Shown piece by piece: positions 42,877 to 50,251 of a DNA stretch of 50,251 nt. The translations under genes and the position numbers were made by a program. The notes under the pieces are model-generated. The model was not told the DNA's origin and made no database searches. It worked only from the letters and a program-made list of their open reading frames with translations. Positions within the stretch are counted from its first letter, which is position 1, and every line of letters starts with the position of its first letter. The DNA lies in contig JAJEJB010000042.1 of assembly GCA_022828135.1 (NCBI GenBank), positions 1 to 50,251 of the forward strand, read 5' to 3'. The DNA is from Acidimicrobiia bacterium. GTDB taxonomy: Bacteria; Actinomycetota; Acidimicrobiia; Acidimicrobiales; Aldehydirespiratoraceae.

Positions 42877-44607
42877 CTAACGCGGGGCGGGGCGGTACTC
42901 GTCGATCGGGGTGATGCAGATGTTCTCCTCGCCGAAGGGGGCCGGCTTGGTGCACGGATACTCGAATCGCATCGTGTGGATGGCGTCGGGTGCCTGCGTC
43001 TTGCCCGGTCGCAGCGTCAGCGGCAGCATCTCGTTGGAGTCGATCGGCCCCAGATTGGCCAGCGTCGCGTAGATGTCGGCCCGGGTCGGGTTGTCGCCCG
43101 CCTCATAGATGGCCCGCAGGGCTGTGCGCATGAGGTTGCAGACCGTGGCCACCATCCCGTAGGCCGACGAGCCTGAGCCATCGAGGCGCCCCTCGTTCTC
43201 GTGGTTGGCCCCCGATGCGTTGTTGGCCCCGTAGGTGTCGTTGCACATCTCGTTGAACGGCCGCGGCTCGTAGCCCTCGAGCCGGTAGACGCCGGTGTCG
43301 GCGTCGTCGATGATCAGAGCCCCGTTGTAGAGGTTTCCGGCCGTCTCGCCGCCGAACGCCACGACCTTGGACGACACCAGTTCGCCCGCCTGGGCGTTGA
43401 AGTCCGAGGCGTAGAACTGCACGTCGCCGGGCTCGAATCCCTGGTTGGCCATCTCAGTCAGGTACCCCGGGAAGGACACGACGTTGAGGACGTTGAAGAA
43501 GACGTCGATGCCGGCTGCCTTCATTCGCTGCACCGAGTCGACCACGCCCTCGAGGCAGAAGGTGGTGCCTCCACACCCGATGACGTCGAAGACGGCCACC
43601 TCGATGCCCTTGGACCTGAGGGTCTCCACCAAGCCCGCTTCCACCGCCTCGTACTGGCCGGGAGTGTCGGGCGCGGCGATGCCGATCGTCTTGCCGTCGA
43701 GCTGTCCGCGGTCCGCGAGGTCGGCCGCCAGCCATCGCACGCTCTCCTCCAGCGTCGGCGACACCGATATGAGCCGGTCCTCACCCCGGCGCATGAACTC
43801 CTCGCTCTGGCCTTGGGTGGAGATGAACGCGGTCTGGTGCTCTTCCACGATGCACAGGTTGGCCGATCCCTGGAATCCGCTGGAGTTGAGCAGGATCACG
43901 CCCTTGTGGTCCTCGATGGCCTGGATGCACGCCGCGTTGCGGTCCTCGTCCACCGTGGCGCCGAGAACCTCCAGTTCGATGGTGTGCAACTCGATCATGC
44001 GGCCCCGCACGCCTCCGCACTGCTCGTTGACCACCGACGTGAACGTGTCGAACATCTCGGCCACGTTGCCCACCGGAACGGCGAAGCCCATGGCGGCGAA
44101 GTCCTCCAGCTTGGACCGCAGGTGCACCAGCGAGATCGAGTCGGCCTCGATGCCGGCATCGGTCGCGACCCTGTCCGGGGCCGGGTCGTGGGCGTGGCAG
44201 AAGGCGTCCAACTGCGCGAAGGGGTTGTCGCCGCGGTCGAAGGTGGCCTGGAACTCGTCGAAGATCCCGTCCCGGGGATCGTCGAAGATGTTCGGTGGGG
44301 GACCCTCGGGCTCCGCCGGGGCGGGCTCATCGTCGGGTGCCTCGCCGGAGTCCTCAGGCTCGGGGGCGGCCGCTTCTGTCGTGGTGGTCTCCGGCTCGGT
44401 CTCCGGCTCCGTCGTGGTCGTCTCGGCCTCGGGAATCTCATCCGAGCCCTCGGGCTCGGTCGTCTCAGGCTCCGCGGTGTCGGGTGCCTGCGTCGTGGGC
44501 GTGGCGGTGCCACCGTCACCGGAATCCGTCACCTCGCCCCCGCAGGCCGCAGCCACGAAAGCCAGGCACACAACCGGGACGAGCGCGAGGCGTAGTCGTT
44601 GCATCAT
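42877..44607 (-). CDS. LivK-type substrate-binding lipoprotein (set 2)
   Basis: A 576-aa lipoprotein from the first of two adjacent ATGs (complement of 44605-44607), with GGAGA about 6 nt upstream. The lipobox is FVAAAC (Cys22). A linker of roughly 85 residues, rich in Thr, Glu and Pro (TTTTEPETEPETTTTEA), precedes a type I periplasmic-binding domain with GKTIGIAAPDTPGQYEAVEA and several cysteines (for example GCGGTTFC) that could form disulfides. It is the only minus-strand gene of the transporter region and diverges from the second MFS-LivF gene. It is not closely similar by eye to the set 1 binding protein, so the two sets may take different substrates. Confidence 0.86.
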   Translation of the reverse strand: MMQRLRLALVPVVCLAFVAAACGGEVTDSGDGGTATPTTQAPDTAEPETTEPEGSDEIPEAETTTTEPETEPETTTTEAAAPEPEDSGEAPDDEPAPAEPEGPPPNIFDDPRDGIFDEFQATFDRGDNPFAQLDAFCHAHDPAPDRVATDAGIEADSISLVHLRSKLEDFAAMGFAVPVGNVAEMFDTFTSVVNEQCGGVRGRMIELHTIELEVLGATVDEDRNAACIQAIEDHKGVILLNSSGFQGSANLCIVEEHQTAFISTQGQSEEFMRRGEDRLISVSPTLEESVRWLAADLADRGQLDGKTIGIAAPDTPGQYEAVEAGLVETLRSKGIEVAVFDVIGCGGTTFCLEGVVDSVQRMKAAGIDVFFNVLNVVSFPGYLTEMANQGFEPGDVQFYASDFNAQAGELVSSKVVAFGGETAGNLYNGALIIDDADTGVYRLEGYEPRPFNEMCNDTYGANNASGANHENEGRLDGSGSSAYGMVATVCNLMRTALRAIYEAGDNPTRADIYATLANLGPIDSNEMLPLTLRPGKTQAPDAIHTMRFEYPCTKPAPFGEENICITPIDEYRPAPR

Positions 44608-44783
44608 CTGATTCTCCGTCCACTCTGAGAGACCCCGACCGGGCTGAGGACAAGTCTCCTTCACCTGTGTGCACCGCACAAGTCGATTCGCGGACGCTCA
44701 TGAGTGCTCCGCAGACGGGCTGGGCTACTGTCTGCGCACCGATCGCACCCCTGCCGGTCGGTCGGAGCGTGGCGAGGGGGAGA
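44608..44783. promoter_or_regulatory. Divergent control region of transporter set 2
   Basis: This 176-bp gap separates the minus-strand binding-protein gene from the plus-strand MFS-LivF gene. TACTGT (44726-44731) fits the -10 pattern for the plus-strand gene, giving a leader of about 46 nt, and GAGGGGGAGA just before ATG 44784 is the ribosome site. A minus-strand -10 box was not clear. Short palindromes (CTCATGAG at 44697-44704, GTGCAC at 44670-44675) could be operator sites. Confidence 0.4.
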
Positions 44784-47003
44784 ATGGCAGACGATCCGCC
44801 AGAGATGACCGGACCTGAGCCGTCGGTCGCCGATCTGGCGGAGGCGATCCTCGAGGAGGAAGCCAGGCGCCGTGCCGAGCAGGCCGAGCGCGACGCCGAA
44901 ACCGTCCTTCCCGACGACCTGCTGCCGGGCGTGGGTGACGCACCCATGACCCTGCGAGAGGGTCTCCGGGCCGGCGGCAAGGCGACGGTGTTCGTCATGT
45001 TCCTGCTCGCCTTCATCGACGAGATGCCCCGAGCGATCCGGGTGCTCGCTCCCGACATCCAGGACTCGCTCAACATCAGCGACACCGTGCTCTTCGGCAT
45101 CCTCGGCTTCGGTGGCGTCACCCTCGTACTGGGGGCGGTCCCCATGGCCGCCCTCGCCGATCGGGTCAAGCGGGTGGCCATCATCCCGGTGGCCACCGCC
45201 TTCTGGGGTGTGACCGCGTTCTTGAGCGGCCTCATCGTCAACCCCTTCCAGTTGTTCCTCACCAACGCGGGAACCGGCTTCGGGCAGGCCTACCGCATTC
45301 CTGTCTCGAATTCGTTGCTGGTCGACACCTACCCCATCCCGGCCCGCAGCCGGATCTTCGCGCTGGAGGGCCTCGGCCGGCCCGTCGGCCAACTCCTCGG
45401 CCCGCTGATCATCGGAGGCATCGCGGCCCTGGTGGGGGGCGACGAGTCCTGGCGGGCCGGCTTCTTCGCGGTCGCGGTGGCGCCGGTGGTGGCCGCGGTC
45501 GTGTCGGCCCTGATGCTGCGCGAGCCGCCGCGAGGCCGCTTCGAGAAGGAGGCGGTGTTCGGTGACACCGATGTCCAGGTGGACGAGTTGCCGGTGTCGA
45601 TCGGCACCGCCTTCGCCCGGCTCCGCAAGATCAGGACCTTCTACTTCCTTTCCACCGGTGTGGGCGTGCTCGGCTTCGCCCTGATCGCAATCCCCATCCA
45701 GTTCAACCTGCTGCTCGAGGACAAGTACGCCATGGGACCCTTCGAGCGGGGTGTCGTCGAGTCGCTCATCTGGGTGGCCGCGCTGATCGGACTCCCCGTG
45801 GCCGGCCGGCTCTTCGACCGGGGGTTCCGCCGCGATCCGGCTGCCATGATGCGTCTGGCCGGCCTGCTGGTGATGGCTACCGGCGTGGTGTACGCGGTGG
45901 CGCTCCCCATGAAGATCCTCGGAGCTCTGGTGGCGCTGATGGCGTTGGCCCAGACCCTCGTCTCGATGGCCTTCGTGGCCGCCCCTTCGATCATCGCGGC
46001 GGTGTCGCCCTATCGCATCCGGGCCCAGGCCTTCGCCCTGTTGCCGGTGTTCATATTCCTGATGGGCGGCTTCTTCGGCGGGCTGATCGTGGGCCAGCTC
46101 TCCGACGCCTACAACGAGCGCACCGCCATGCTGGTGGCCGCGCCGCCGGCCGCGCTGATCGGCGGCGCCCTAATCGCCTACGGCAGCCGCTTCATCCGCT
46201 TCGACATCTCCCGCTCGGTCGAAGAACTGCTCGAGGAGCAGGAGGAGCAGCAGCGGGCCGCGGCCGATCCCGCCTCGGTGCCGGCACTGCAGGTCCACAA
46301 CCTCGACTTCGCCTACGGCAGTGTGCAGGTGCTCTTCGACGTGTCCTTCGAGGTGGCGAAGGGCGAGGTCCTGGCCCTGCTGGGCACCAACGGAGCGGGC
46401 AAGTCCACTCTGCTGAGGGCCGTAAGCGGGCTGGGCATTCCCGACCGGGGCGTGGTGCGGCTCGGGGGCCGCACCATCACCTACGCGGAGGCCGAGGACC
46501 GTTTCAACGCCGGGCTGGTGCAGCTCAGGGGCGGGGAGGGGGTCTTCGACGAACTCTCGGTCGCCGACAACCTCAGAGCCTCCGTACTGGCATCGGGTCT
46601 GAGCGACGCCGAGTCCGCGGCTCGGGCCGAGCGGGCCTTGAGCCTGTTCCCGGCTCTGGCCGAGCGCACCGACCTCGCGGCCCGCGACCTGTCGGGCGGG
46701 CAGCAGCAGATGCTGGCGCTGGCCATGGCTCTCATGCACGAGCCCGAGGTGCTGCTCATCGACGAGCTCAGCCTGGGGCTCGCTCCGGTCGTGGTGCAGG
46801 AGCTTCTCGGGGTGGTGGAGAGTCTCCGCGAGGCGGGACAGACAATGGTCATCGTCGAACAGTCACTCAATGTGGCCCTGGCCTTCGCCGACCGGGCCAT
46901 CTTCATGGAGAAGGGCCGCATCCGGTTCGAGGGCCCGGCCCAGGAGCTGGCCGAGCGCGACGATCTGGCCCGGGCGGTGTTCCTGGGAGGCGAGGGCGGA
47001 TGA
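44784..47003 (+). CDS. MFS carrier fused to a LivF-type ABC ATPase (copy 2)
   Basis: A 739-aa paralogue of 35951-38299 with the same plan. Hydrophilic charged N-terminus with DDLLPGVGD (44-52), MFS domain (about 62-470) with AALADRVKR (122-130), a Glu/Gln-rich coiled linker (475-495), and a LivF-like ATPase with Walker A GTNGAGKST (534-542), signature LSGGQQQ (636-642), Walker B LLIDE (657-661) and IVEQSLN. The ATPase halves are much more alike than the MFS halves, and the N-terminal motif is conserved, which argues for function. ATG 44784 follows a strong ribosome site. It precedes its LivHMG partner by 190 bp. Confidence 0.88.
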   Translation: MADDPPEMTGPEPSVADLAEAILEEEARRRAEQAERDAETVLPDDLLPGVGDAPMTLREGLRAGGKATVFVMFLLAFIDEMPRAIRVLAPDIQDSLNISDTVLFGILGFGGVTLVLGAVPMAALADRVKRVAIIPVATAFWGVTAFLSGLIVNPFQLFLTNAGTGFGQAYRIPVSNSLLVDTYPIPARSRIFALEGLGRPVGQLLGPLIIGGIAALVGGDESWRAGFFAVAVAPVVAAVVSALMLREPPRGRFEKEAVFGDTDVQVDELPVSIGTAFARLRKIRTFYFLSTGVGVLGFALIAIPIQFNLLLEDKYAMGPFERGVVESLIWVAALIGLPVAGRLFDRGFRRDPAAMMRLAGLLVMATGVVYAVALPMKILGALVALMALAQTLVSMAFVAAPSIIAAVSPYRIRAQAFALLPVFIFLMGGFFGGLIVGQLSDAYNERTAMLVAAPPAALIGGALIAYGSRFIRFDISRSVEELLEEQEEQQRAAADPASVPALQVHNLDFAYGSVQVLFDVSFEVAKGEVLALLGTNGAGKSTLLRAVSGLGIPDRGVVRLGGRTITYAEAEDRFNAGLVQLRGGEGVFDELSVADNLRASVLASGLSDAESAARAERALSLFPALAERTDLAARDLSGGQQQMLALAMALMHEPEVLLIDELSLGLAPVVVQELLGVVESLREAGQTMVIVEQSLNVALAFADRAIFMEKGRIRFEGPAQELAERDDLARAVFLGGEGG

Positions 47004-47084
47004 CCGCCCCGTCGAGCGCCCCAGACCCGGGGGCTGCGAGCGTCCGCGGACAGGGCGAGAGCCCGCCGTGTCGCAGCGGTGTCA

Positions 47085-47124
47085 TTCCCGCTCCTGTTCG
47101 CTGCGCTCACGGGCCGCTCGGGCC
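47085..47124 (+). repeat. Single dispersed copy of the 43-bp repeat
   Basis: From TGTTCGCTGCGCTCACGGG onward 30 bases match the array at 35715-35886 exactly; the preceding 15 bases match with small changes. It lies in the 190-bp gap between the second MFS-LivF gene and its LivHMG partner. Downstream of both repeat sites a CGCTCGGCCTCT sequence precedes the next gene start (35928-35937 area and 47175-47185 area). No clear -10 box was seen in this gap. Confidence 0.85.
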
Positions 47125-47193
47125 ACGGCCTCGCTGCACGCCTCACGTATTCGTTCCCCGGTCGCGGCCTAGCCGCTCGGCCTCTGCGAGCCG

Positions 47194-50115
47194 ATGATCG
47201 AGTTCCTCGGCATCACGGTCGGCCAGCAATCGTTGATGTTGGGCCTGGTGACGGGTCTCACCTACGCGGCCTTCGCGGCCGGCTTCGTGCTGATCTACCG
47301 CTCCACCGGCGTGCTCAACTTCGCCCACGGCGAGGTCGGAGCGTTCGGCGTGGCCCTGTTCGTGCTGCTGCTGGCCCAGTACGGCTTGAACTGGTGGCTG
47401 TCGTTCGTGCTCGCCCTGGCGGCCTGCGCCGCCATCGGCATGGCCATCGAGCTAATAGTGATCAGGCGGCTGTTCGCGTCGCCCCGCCTGGTGGTCCTGA
47501 TCGCCACCATCGGCGTCGGCCAGATAGTGATCTTCGCCAAGTTCCACCTTCCCAGCGTGGTTGCGCCGGGGCCGATCCCGTCTCCGTTCCAGGCGACGTG
47601 GACCCCCACCGACCACATCCGTCTCCAAGCCCGCGAGCTGGTCGTGCTGGCCGTGATCCCGGTGCTCATCGGCGTTCTGGCCTGGTTCATCTCGCGCACC
47701 CGCTTCGGGCTGGCCGTGAGGGCCTCGGCCTCCAACCCGGACACGGCTCGGGTCTACGGCACGTCGCCCCGGCGGACCTCGACGATCGTGTGGACCATCT
47801 CGGGCGCGTTCGCGGCGGCCACCGCCATCTTCCTGGCACCGCTGCAGGGCATCAACTCGGCCCAGGCCGGGACCGCGGCCATCGCCGAGCCGCTGCTGCT
47901 GAGAGTGCTGGTGGTGTCGCTGCTGGCTCGCATGCGCTCGCTGCCGGGCACGCTCGTCGGCGGGATGGCGGTAGGCGTGGCCGAGGCGCTCATCCGCGCC
48001 AACGTGGACTCGGCCAACCGCTCGGTGGTGGATGTGTACCTGTTCCTGGCCGTGCTGGTGGCCGTGCTGGTGGTGATCCGAACCACCGGCGAGCAGGAGT
48101 CCTGGTCGCTCGCGCCCCGGGTGCGAGCCATCCCGAGCCGCCTGGAGTCGGTGTGGTGGGTCCGCCGTCTCAACGCCTTGGGGTTCGTGGCCCTCTTCGG
48201 GTTCTTCGCCCTTCTGGGCATGACCCTCTCCACCAGCAGCTCGCTGTTCACGTGGACGAGCATCCTGCTGTTCGCCATGGTCGTGCTGTCGATGACGGTG
48301 CTCACCGGTTGGGCCGGCCAGCTGTCGCTCGGCCAGTACGCCTTCGTCGGTCTCGGGGGACTGACTGTGCTGGGACTGACCCAGGGCAACGACATCCCCG
48401 TGCCTTTCGACCTGTTCGATCTGTCGCTGCAACTGCCGTGGGCGCTGGCCATGGTGGTGGCCACCGCGCTCGGGGTCGTGGTGGCCGTGATCGTCGGCGT
48501 GCCCGCGCTTCGAGTACGGGGCCTGTTCCTGGCCGTCACCACCCTCGCCTTCGCGGTCGCTTCGGCAACGTGGCTGTTCCTGCAGGACTTCTTCACCGGC
48601 GGGACCTCCTTCCCCCGTCCGGCCGAGAAGCCCGTGCTCGACATCGGCCCGATCCATATCGACTTCGACGCGTCGCGCCGGAACTACTACTTCCTGTGCC
48701 TGGTCTCGCTGGCCGTGGTGGCCGCGGTGGTGGCCCGGCTGCGCCGCACCGGCATCGGGCGGTCGTGGATAGCGGTGCGCGACAACGAGGAGATGGCCGC
48801 GGCGTCCACCGTGTCGCCCACTCGAATGAAGCTGACCGCTTTCGGTGTGGCCGGAGGCATCGCGGCCTACTCCGGAGGGCTGCTCGTGACGCTGGTGCCC
48901 TCGCTACAGCCGGACTCGCTGTTCCGGGCCGGCGAGTCGATCGTGGTGGTGGCGACCGCCATCATCGGCGGCCTCGGCTCGGTGGCCGGCCCCATTCTCG
49001 GGGCCCTGTGGGTGCGGGGCATCCCCCAGATAATTCCCGAAGAACTCGACGACCTCGTGCGGCTGGTCACCAGCAGCATCGGTCTGCTGGTGCTGCTCAT
49101 GTACTTCCCCGGCGGCCTGCTGCAGATCATCTACAGCATCCGCGACAAGCTGCTCGAACGGGCCGACCGCAGGATGGCGGAGAGAGGCGTCGCCGCGGGC
49201 GGTGAGCCGTCGGCTGCCGAGGAAGAGCCTGAGGTCCATGAGGTCCCTCGGGCCGCGGCCCGGCCGGTCCGCCCCCGCTCACCGGTGACGATGAGCGCGG
49301 CTGGCGCCGCGGCCGGGCCGGGCCCGGCGCTGCAGACCCAGGACGTGTCGGTGCACTTCGGCGGCAACACCGCGGTCGATCGCGTCTCGGTGCATATCGA
49401 CCACGGCGAGCTGGTGGGCTTGATCGGAACCAACGGCGCGGGCAAGTCCACACTCCTCAACGCCATCAGCGGATTCGTTCCGGCTGAGGGGCGGGTGTTC
49501 GTGCTCGGAGCGGACGTGACTGCACAGCGCTCACCGGCCCGCCACGCCCGTGGCCTCGGTCGGGGCTTCCAGGGCGCCCGGATCTATCCCGGCCTGACGG
49601 TGCGCGAGTCGCTGATGGTCGCCCTCGAAGCACGATCACGCTCGCGTCTTGTGGCATCGATGACCGCGCTGCCGCCGTCACCCGGCCAGGAGAGGACGAA
49701 GCGGGCCGAGGCCGACGAGATCATCGACTACATGGGCCTGACCCGTTACGCGGATCACTTCGTGGCCACGCTGTCGACCGGCACCCGCCGCATCGTGGAG
49801 CTCTCCAGCCTGCTGGCCGTGAACGCCCGGGTGCTGCTGCTGGACGAGCCGACCGGCGGTGTGGCCCAGCGCGAGGCCGAGGCGTTCGGGCCGCTCATCA
49901 AGCAGTTACAGGCCGAGCTGGGTGCCTCGGCGATCGTCATCGAGCACGACATGCCGCTGGTGATGGGCATCAGCGACCGCGTCTACTGCCTGGAAGCGGG
50001 CGCAGTCATCGCGGAGGGCCCTCCGGATCAAGTGCGTCAGGACCCGCTGGTGATCGCCAGCTACCTGGGCACCTCTGACCAGGCCATCGGCCGCTCCGAC
50101 CCCTCCGGGTACTAG
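47194..50115 (+). CDS. Fused LivH-LivM-LivG branched-chain-type ABC importer (copy 2)
   Basis: A 973-aa paralogue of 38306-41125. LivH-like part about 1-300 (YRSTGVLNFAHGEVGAFG), LivM-like part about 325-640 (TGWAGQLSLGQYAFVGLGG, VRDNEEMAAASTVSPTRMKL), an Ala/Pro/Glu-rich linker (about 655-715), then a LivG-like ATPase with Walker A GTNGAGKST at 745-753, signature LSTGTRR at 860-866, Walker B LLLDEP and IEHD. It keeps the canonical LivH motif NFAHGE, which copy 1 has changed to NFAVGN. Its stop TAG is part of the CTAG at 50112-50115 where an IS630-type element begins. The C-terminus is 6-7 residues longer than in copy 1, so little or nothing was lost. Confidence 0.9.
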   Translation: MIEFLGITVGQQSLMLGLVTGLTYAAFAAGFVLIYRSTGVLNFAHGEVGAFGVALFVLLLAQYGLNWWLSFVLALAACAAIGMAIELIVIRRLFASPRLVVLIATIGVGQIVIFAKFHLPSVVAPGPIPSPFQATWTPTDHIRLQARELVVLAVIPVLIGVLAWFISRTRFGLAVRASASNPDTARVYGTSPRRTSTIVWTISGAFAAATAIFLAPLQGINSAQAGTAAIAEPLLLRVLVVSLLARMRSLPGTLVGGMAVGVAEALIRANVDSANRSVVDVYLFLAVLVAVLVVIRTTGEQESWSLAPRVRAIPSRLESVWWVRRLNALGFVALFGFFALLGMTLSTSSSLFTWTSILLFAMVVLSMTVLTGWAGQLSLGQYAFVGLGGLTVLGLTQGNDIPVPFDLFDLSLQLPWALAMVVATALGVVVAVIVGVPALRVRGLFLAVTTLAFAVASATWLFLQDFFTGGTSFPRPAEKPVLDIGPIHIDFDASRRNYYFLCLVSLAVVAAVVARLRRTGIGRSWIAVRDNEEMAAASTVSPTRMKLTAFGVAGGIAAYSGGLLVTLVPSLQPDSLFRAGESIVVVATAIIGGLGSVAGPILGALWVRGIPQIIPEELDDLVRLVTSSIGLLVLLMYFPGGLLQIIYSIRDKLLERADRRMAERGVAAGGEPSAAEEEPEVHEVPRAAARPVRPRSPVTMSAAGAAAGPGPALQTQDVSVHFGGNTAVDRVSVHIDHGELVGLIGTNGAGKSTLLNAISGFVPAEGRVFVLGADVTAQRSPARHARGLGRGFQGARIYPGLTVRESLMVALEARSRSRLVASMTALPPSPGQERTKRAEADEIIDYMGLTRYADHFVATLSTGTRRIVELSSLLAVNARVLLLDEPTGGVAQREAEAFGPLIKQLQAELGASAIVIEHDMPLVMGISDRVYCLEAGAVIAEGPPDQVRQDPLVIASYLGTSDQAIGRSDPSGY

Positions 50116-50251
50116 TGTCCTGTATGGGGAATTCGTTGTAGATATGAGGACATGGTCTCGAATATCTGGTCGGCGGTCTTGTGCCACACGAAGGGGCGGG
50201 GGTTCTGGTTCCAGTTGTCGGTCCAGGCGTTGATGGATGCCTTGAGGTCGC
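50112..50251 (-). mobile_element. IS630-family transposase C-terminus (partial, runs off the window)
   Basis: The minus strand encodes 45 codons ending TAG (complement of 50112-50114). The residues NPRPFVWHKTADQIFETM followed by YLQRIPHTGH are the typical IS630-family transposase C-terminus (PFVWTKTADEIL...SGH). IS630 elements insert at TA, often within CTAG, duplicating the TA. Here CTAG (50112-50115) lies exactly at the junction, and the bases after it (GTGTCCTGTATGGGG) are likely the element's terminal repeat. The rest of the element lies beyond the window. Confidence 0.85.

Noticed and set aside
43201..44611. Plus-strand frames of 380-460 codons opposite the set 2 binding protein
   Set aside because: They are antisense to a lipoprotein with a clear lipobox and binding fold, and their residues show no domain or membrane pattern.
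44690..44712. Large palindromic operator built from GCGGA...TCCGC around CTCATGAG
   Set aside because: The outer arms and the inner palindrome do not share the same centre, so a single symmetric site is not supported.

Overview
The window is about 50 kb of high-GC DNA with dense genes, frequent GTG/TTG starts, 1-4 nt gene overlaps and TANNNT -10 boxes, several of them only 6-9 nt before a start codon (likely leaderless mRNAs). Gene content and order (a SepIVA-like coiled-coil gene followed by DUF177, rpmF, plsX, acpP, rnc, a mutM locus, smc, ftsY, ffh, rpsP-khpA-rimM-trmD-rplS, yraN, comM, dprA, xerC) point to an actinobacterium (Actinomycetota). I lean to an Acidimicrobiia-like lineage; that is inference from gene content and style, not from a search. 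No rRNA, tRNA, CRISPR array or prophage was seen.

Layout. (1) 1-93: tail of a Calx-beta-like protein. (2) 106-4048: a TPP riboswitch followed by a thiamine ABC importer (thiB-thiP-thiQ). (3) 4138-5409, minus strand: an MFS transporter, divergent from a six-gene operon at 5487-10885 (beta-hydroxyacid dehydrogenase, cytochrome P450, alpha/beta hydrolase, alpha-methylacyl-CoA racemase, PIG-L deacetylase, small membrane protein). This operon looks suited to oxidising methyl-branched or isoprenoid-type carbon skeletons. (4) 11041-30659: a long housekeeping block covering fatty-acid kinase, recombination/repair, CoA and phospholipid synthesis, RNase III, SMC, an HtrA-type protease, the SRP pathway and the S16-L19 ribosome-maturation operon. 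(5) 30656-35669: two tiny minus-strand genes, a lipoprotein cytochrome c, comM, dprA, a DUF4258/DUF2283 toxin-antitoxin-like pair and a Xer recombinase. (6) 35715-50115: the most unusual part, with two paralogous sets of a hybrid transporter. (7) 50112-50251: the 3' end of an IS630-family insertion sequence.

The candidate for a poorly described system is region 6. Each set has a protein in which a complete MFS carrier is fused to a LivF-type ABC ATPase (35951-38299 and 44784-47003). It also has a single polypeptide that fuses LivH and LivM permeases to a LivG ATPase (38306-41125 and 47194-50115), and a lipoprotein substrate-binding protein with a long acidic linker (41239-42867 and, minus strand, 42877-44607). 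In ordinary branched-chain amino-acid/amide importers these are five separate proteins. Here the second ATPase of the importer is physically part of a secondary transporter, so an assembled complex should contain both an ABC permease and an MFS carrier. The two binding-protein genes lie tail to tail between the two transporter sets. A 43-bp tandem repeat lies before the first set, and one copy of it lies inside the second.

Other notable points: the protein at the mutM locus (19663-20511) has lost the N-terminal proline, the lysine and most zinc-finger cysteines of active Fpg enzymes; the comM Shine-Dalgarno lies in one arm of a perfect 10-bp hairpin; dprA carries an N-terminal hexapeptide repeat; and the IS630 end sits at a CTAG that supplies the stop codons of both adjacent reading frames.
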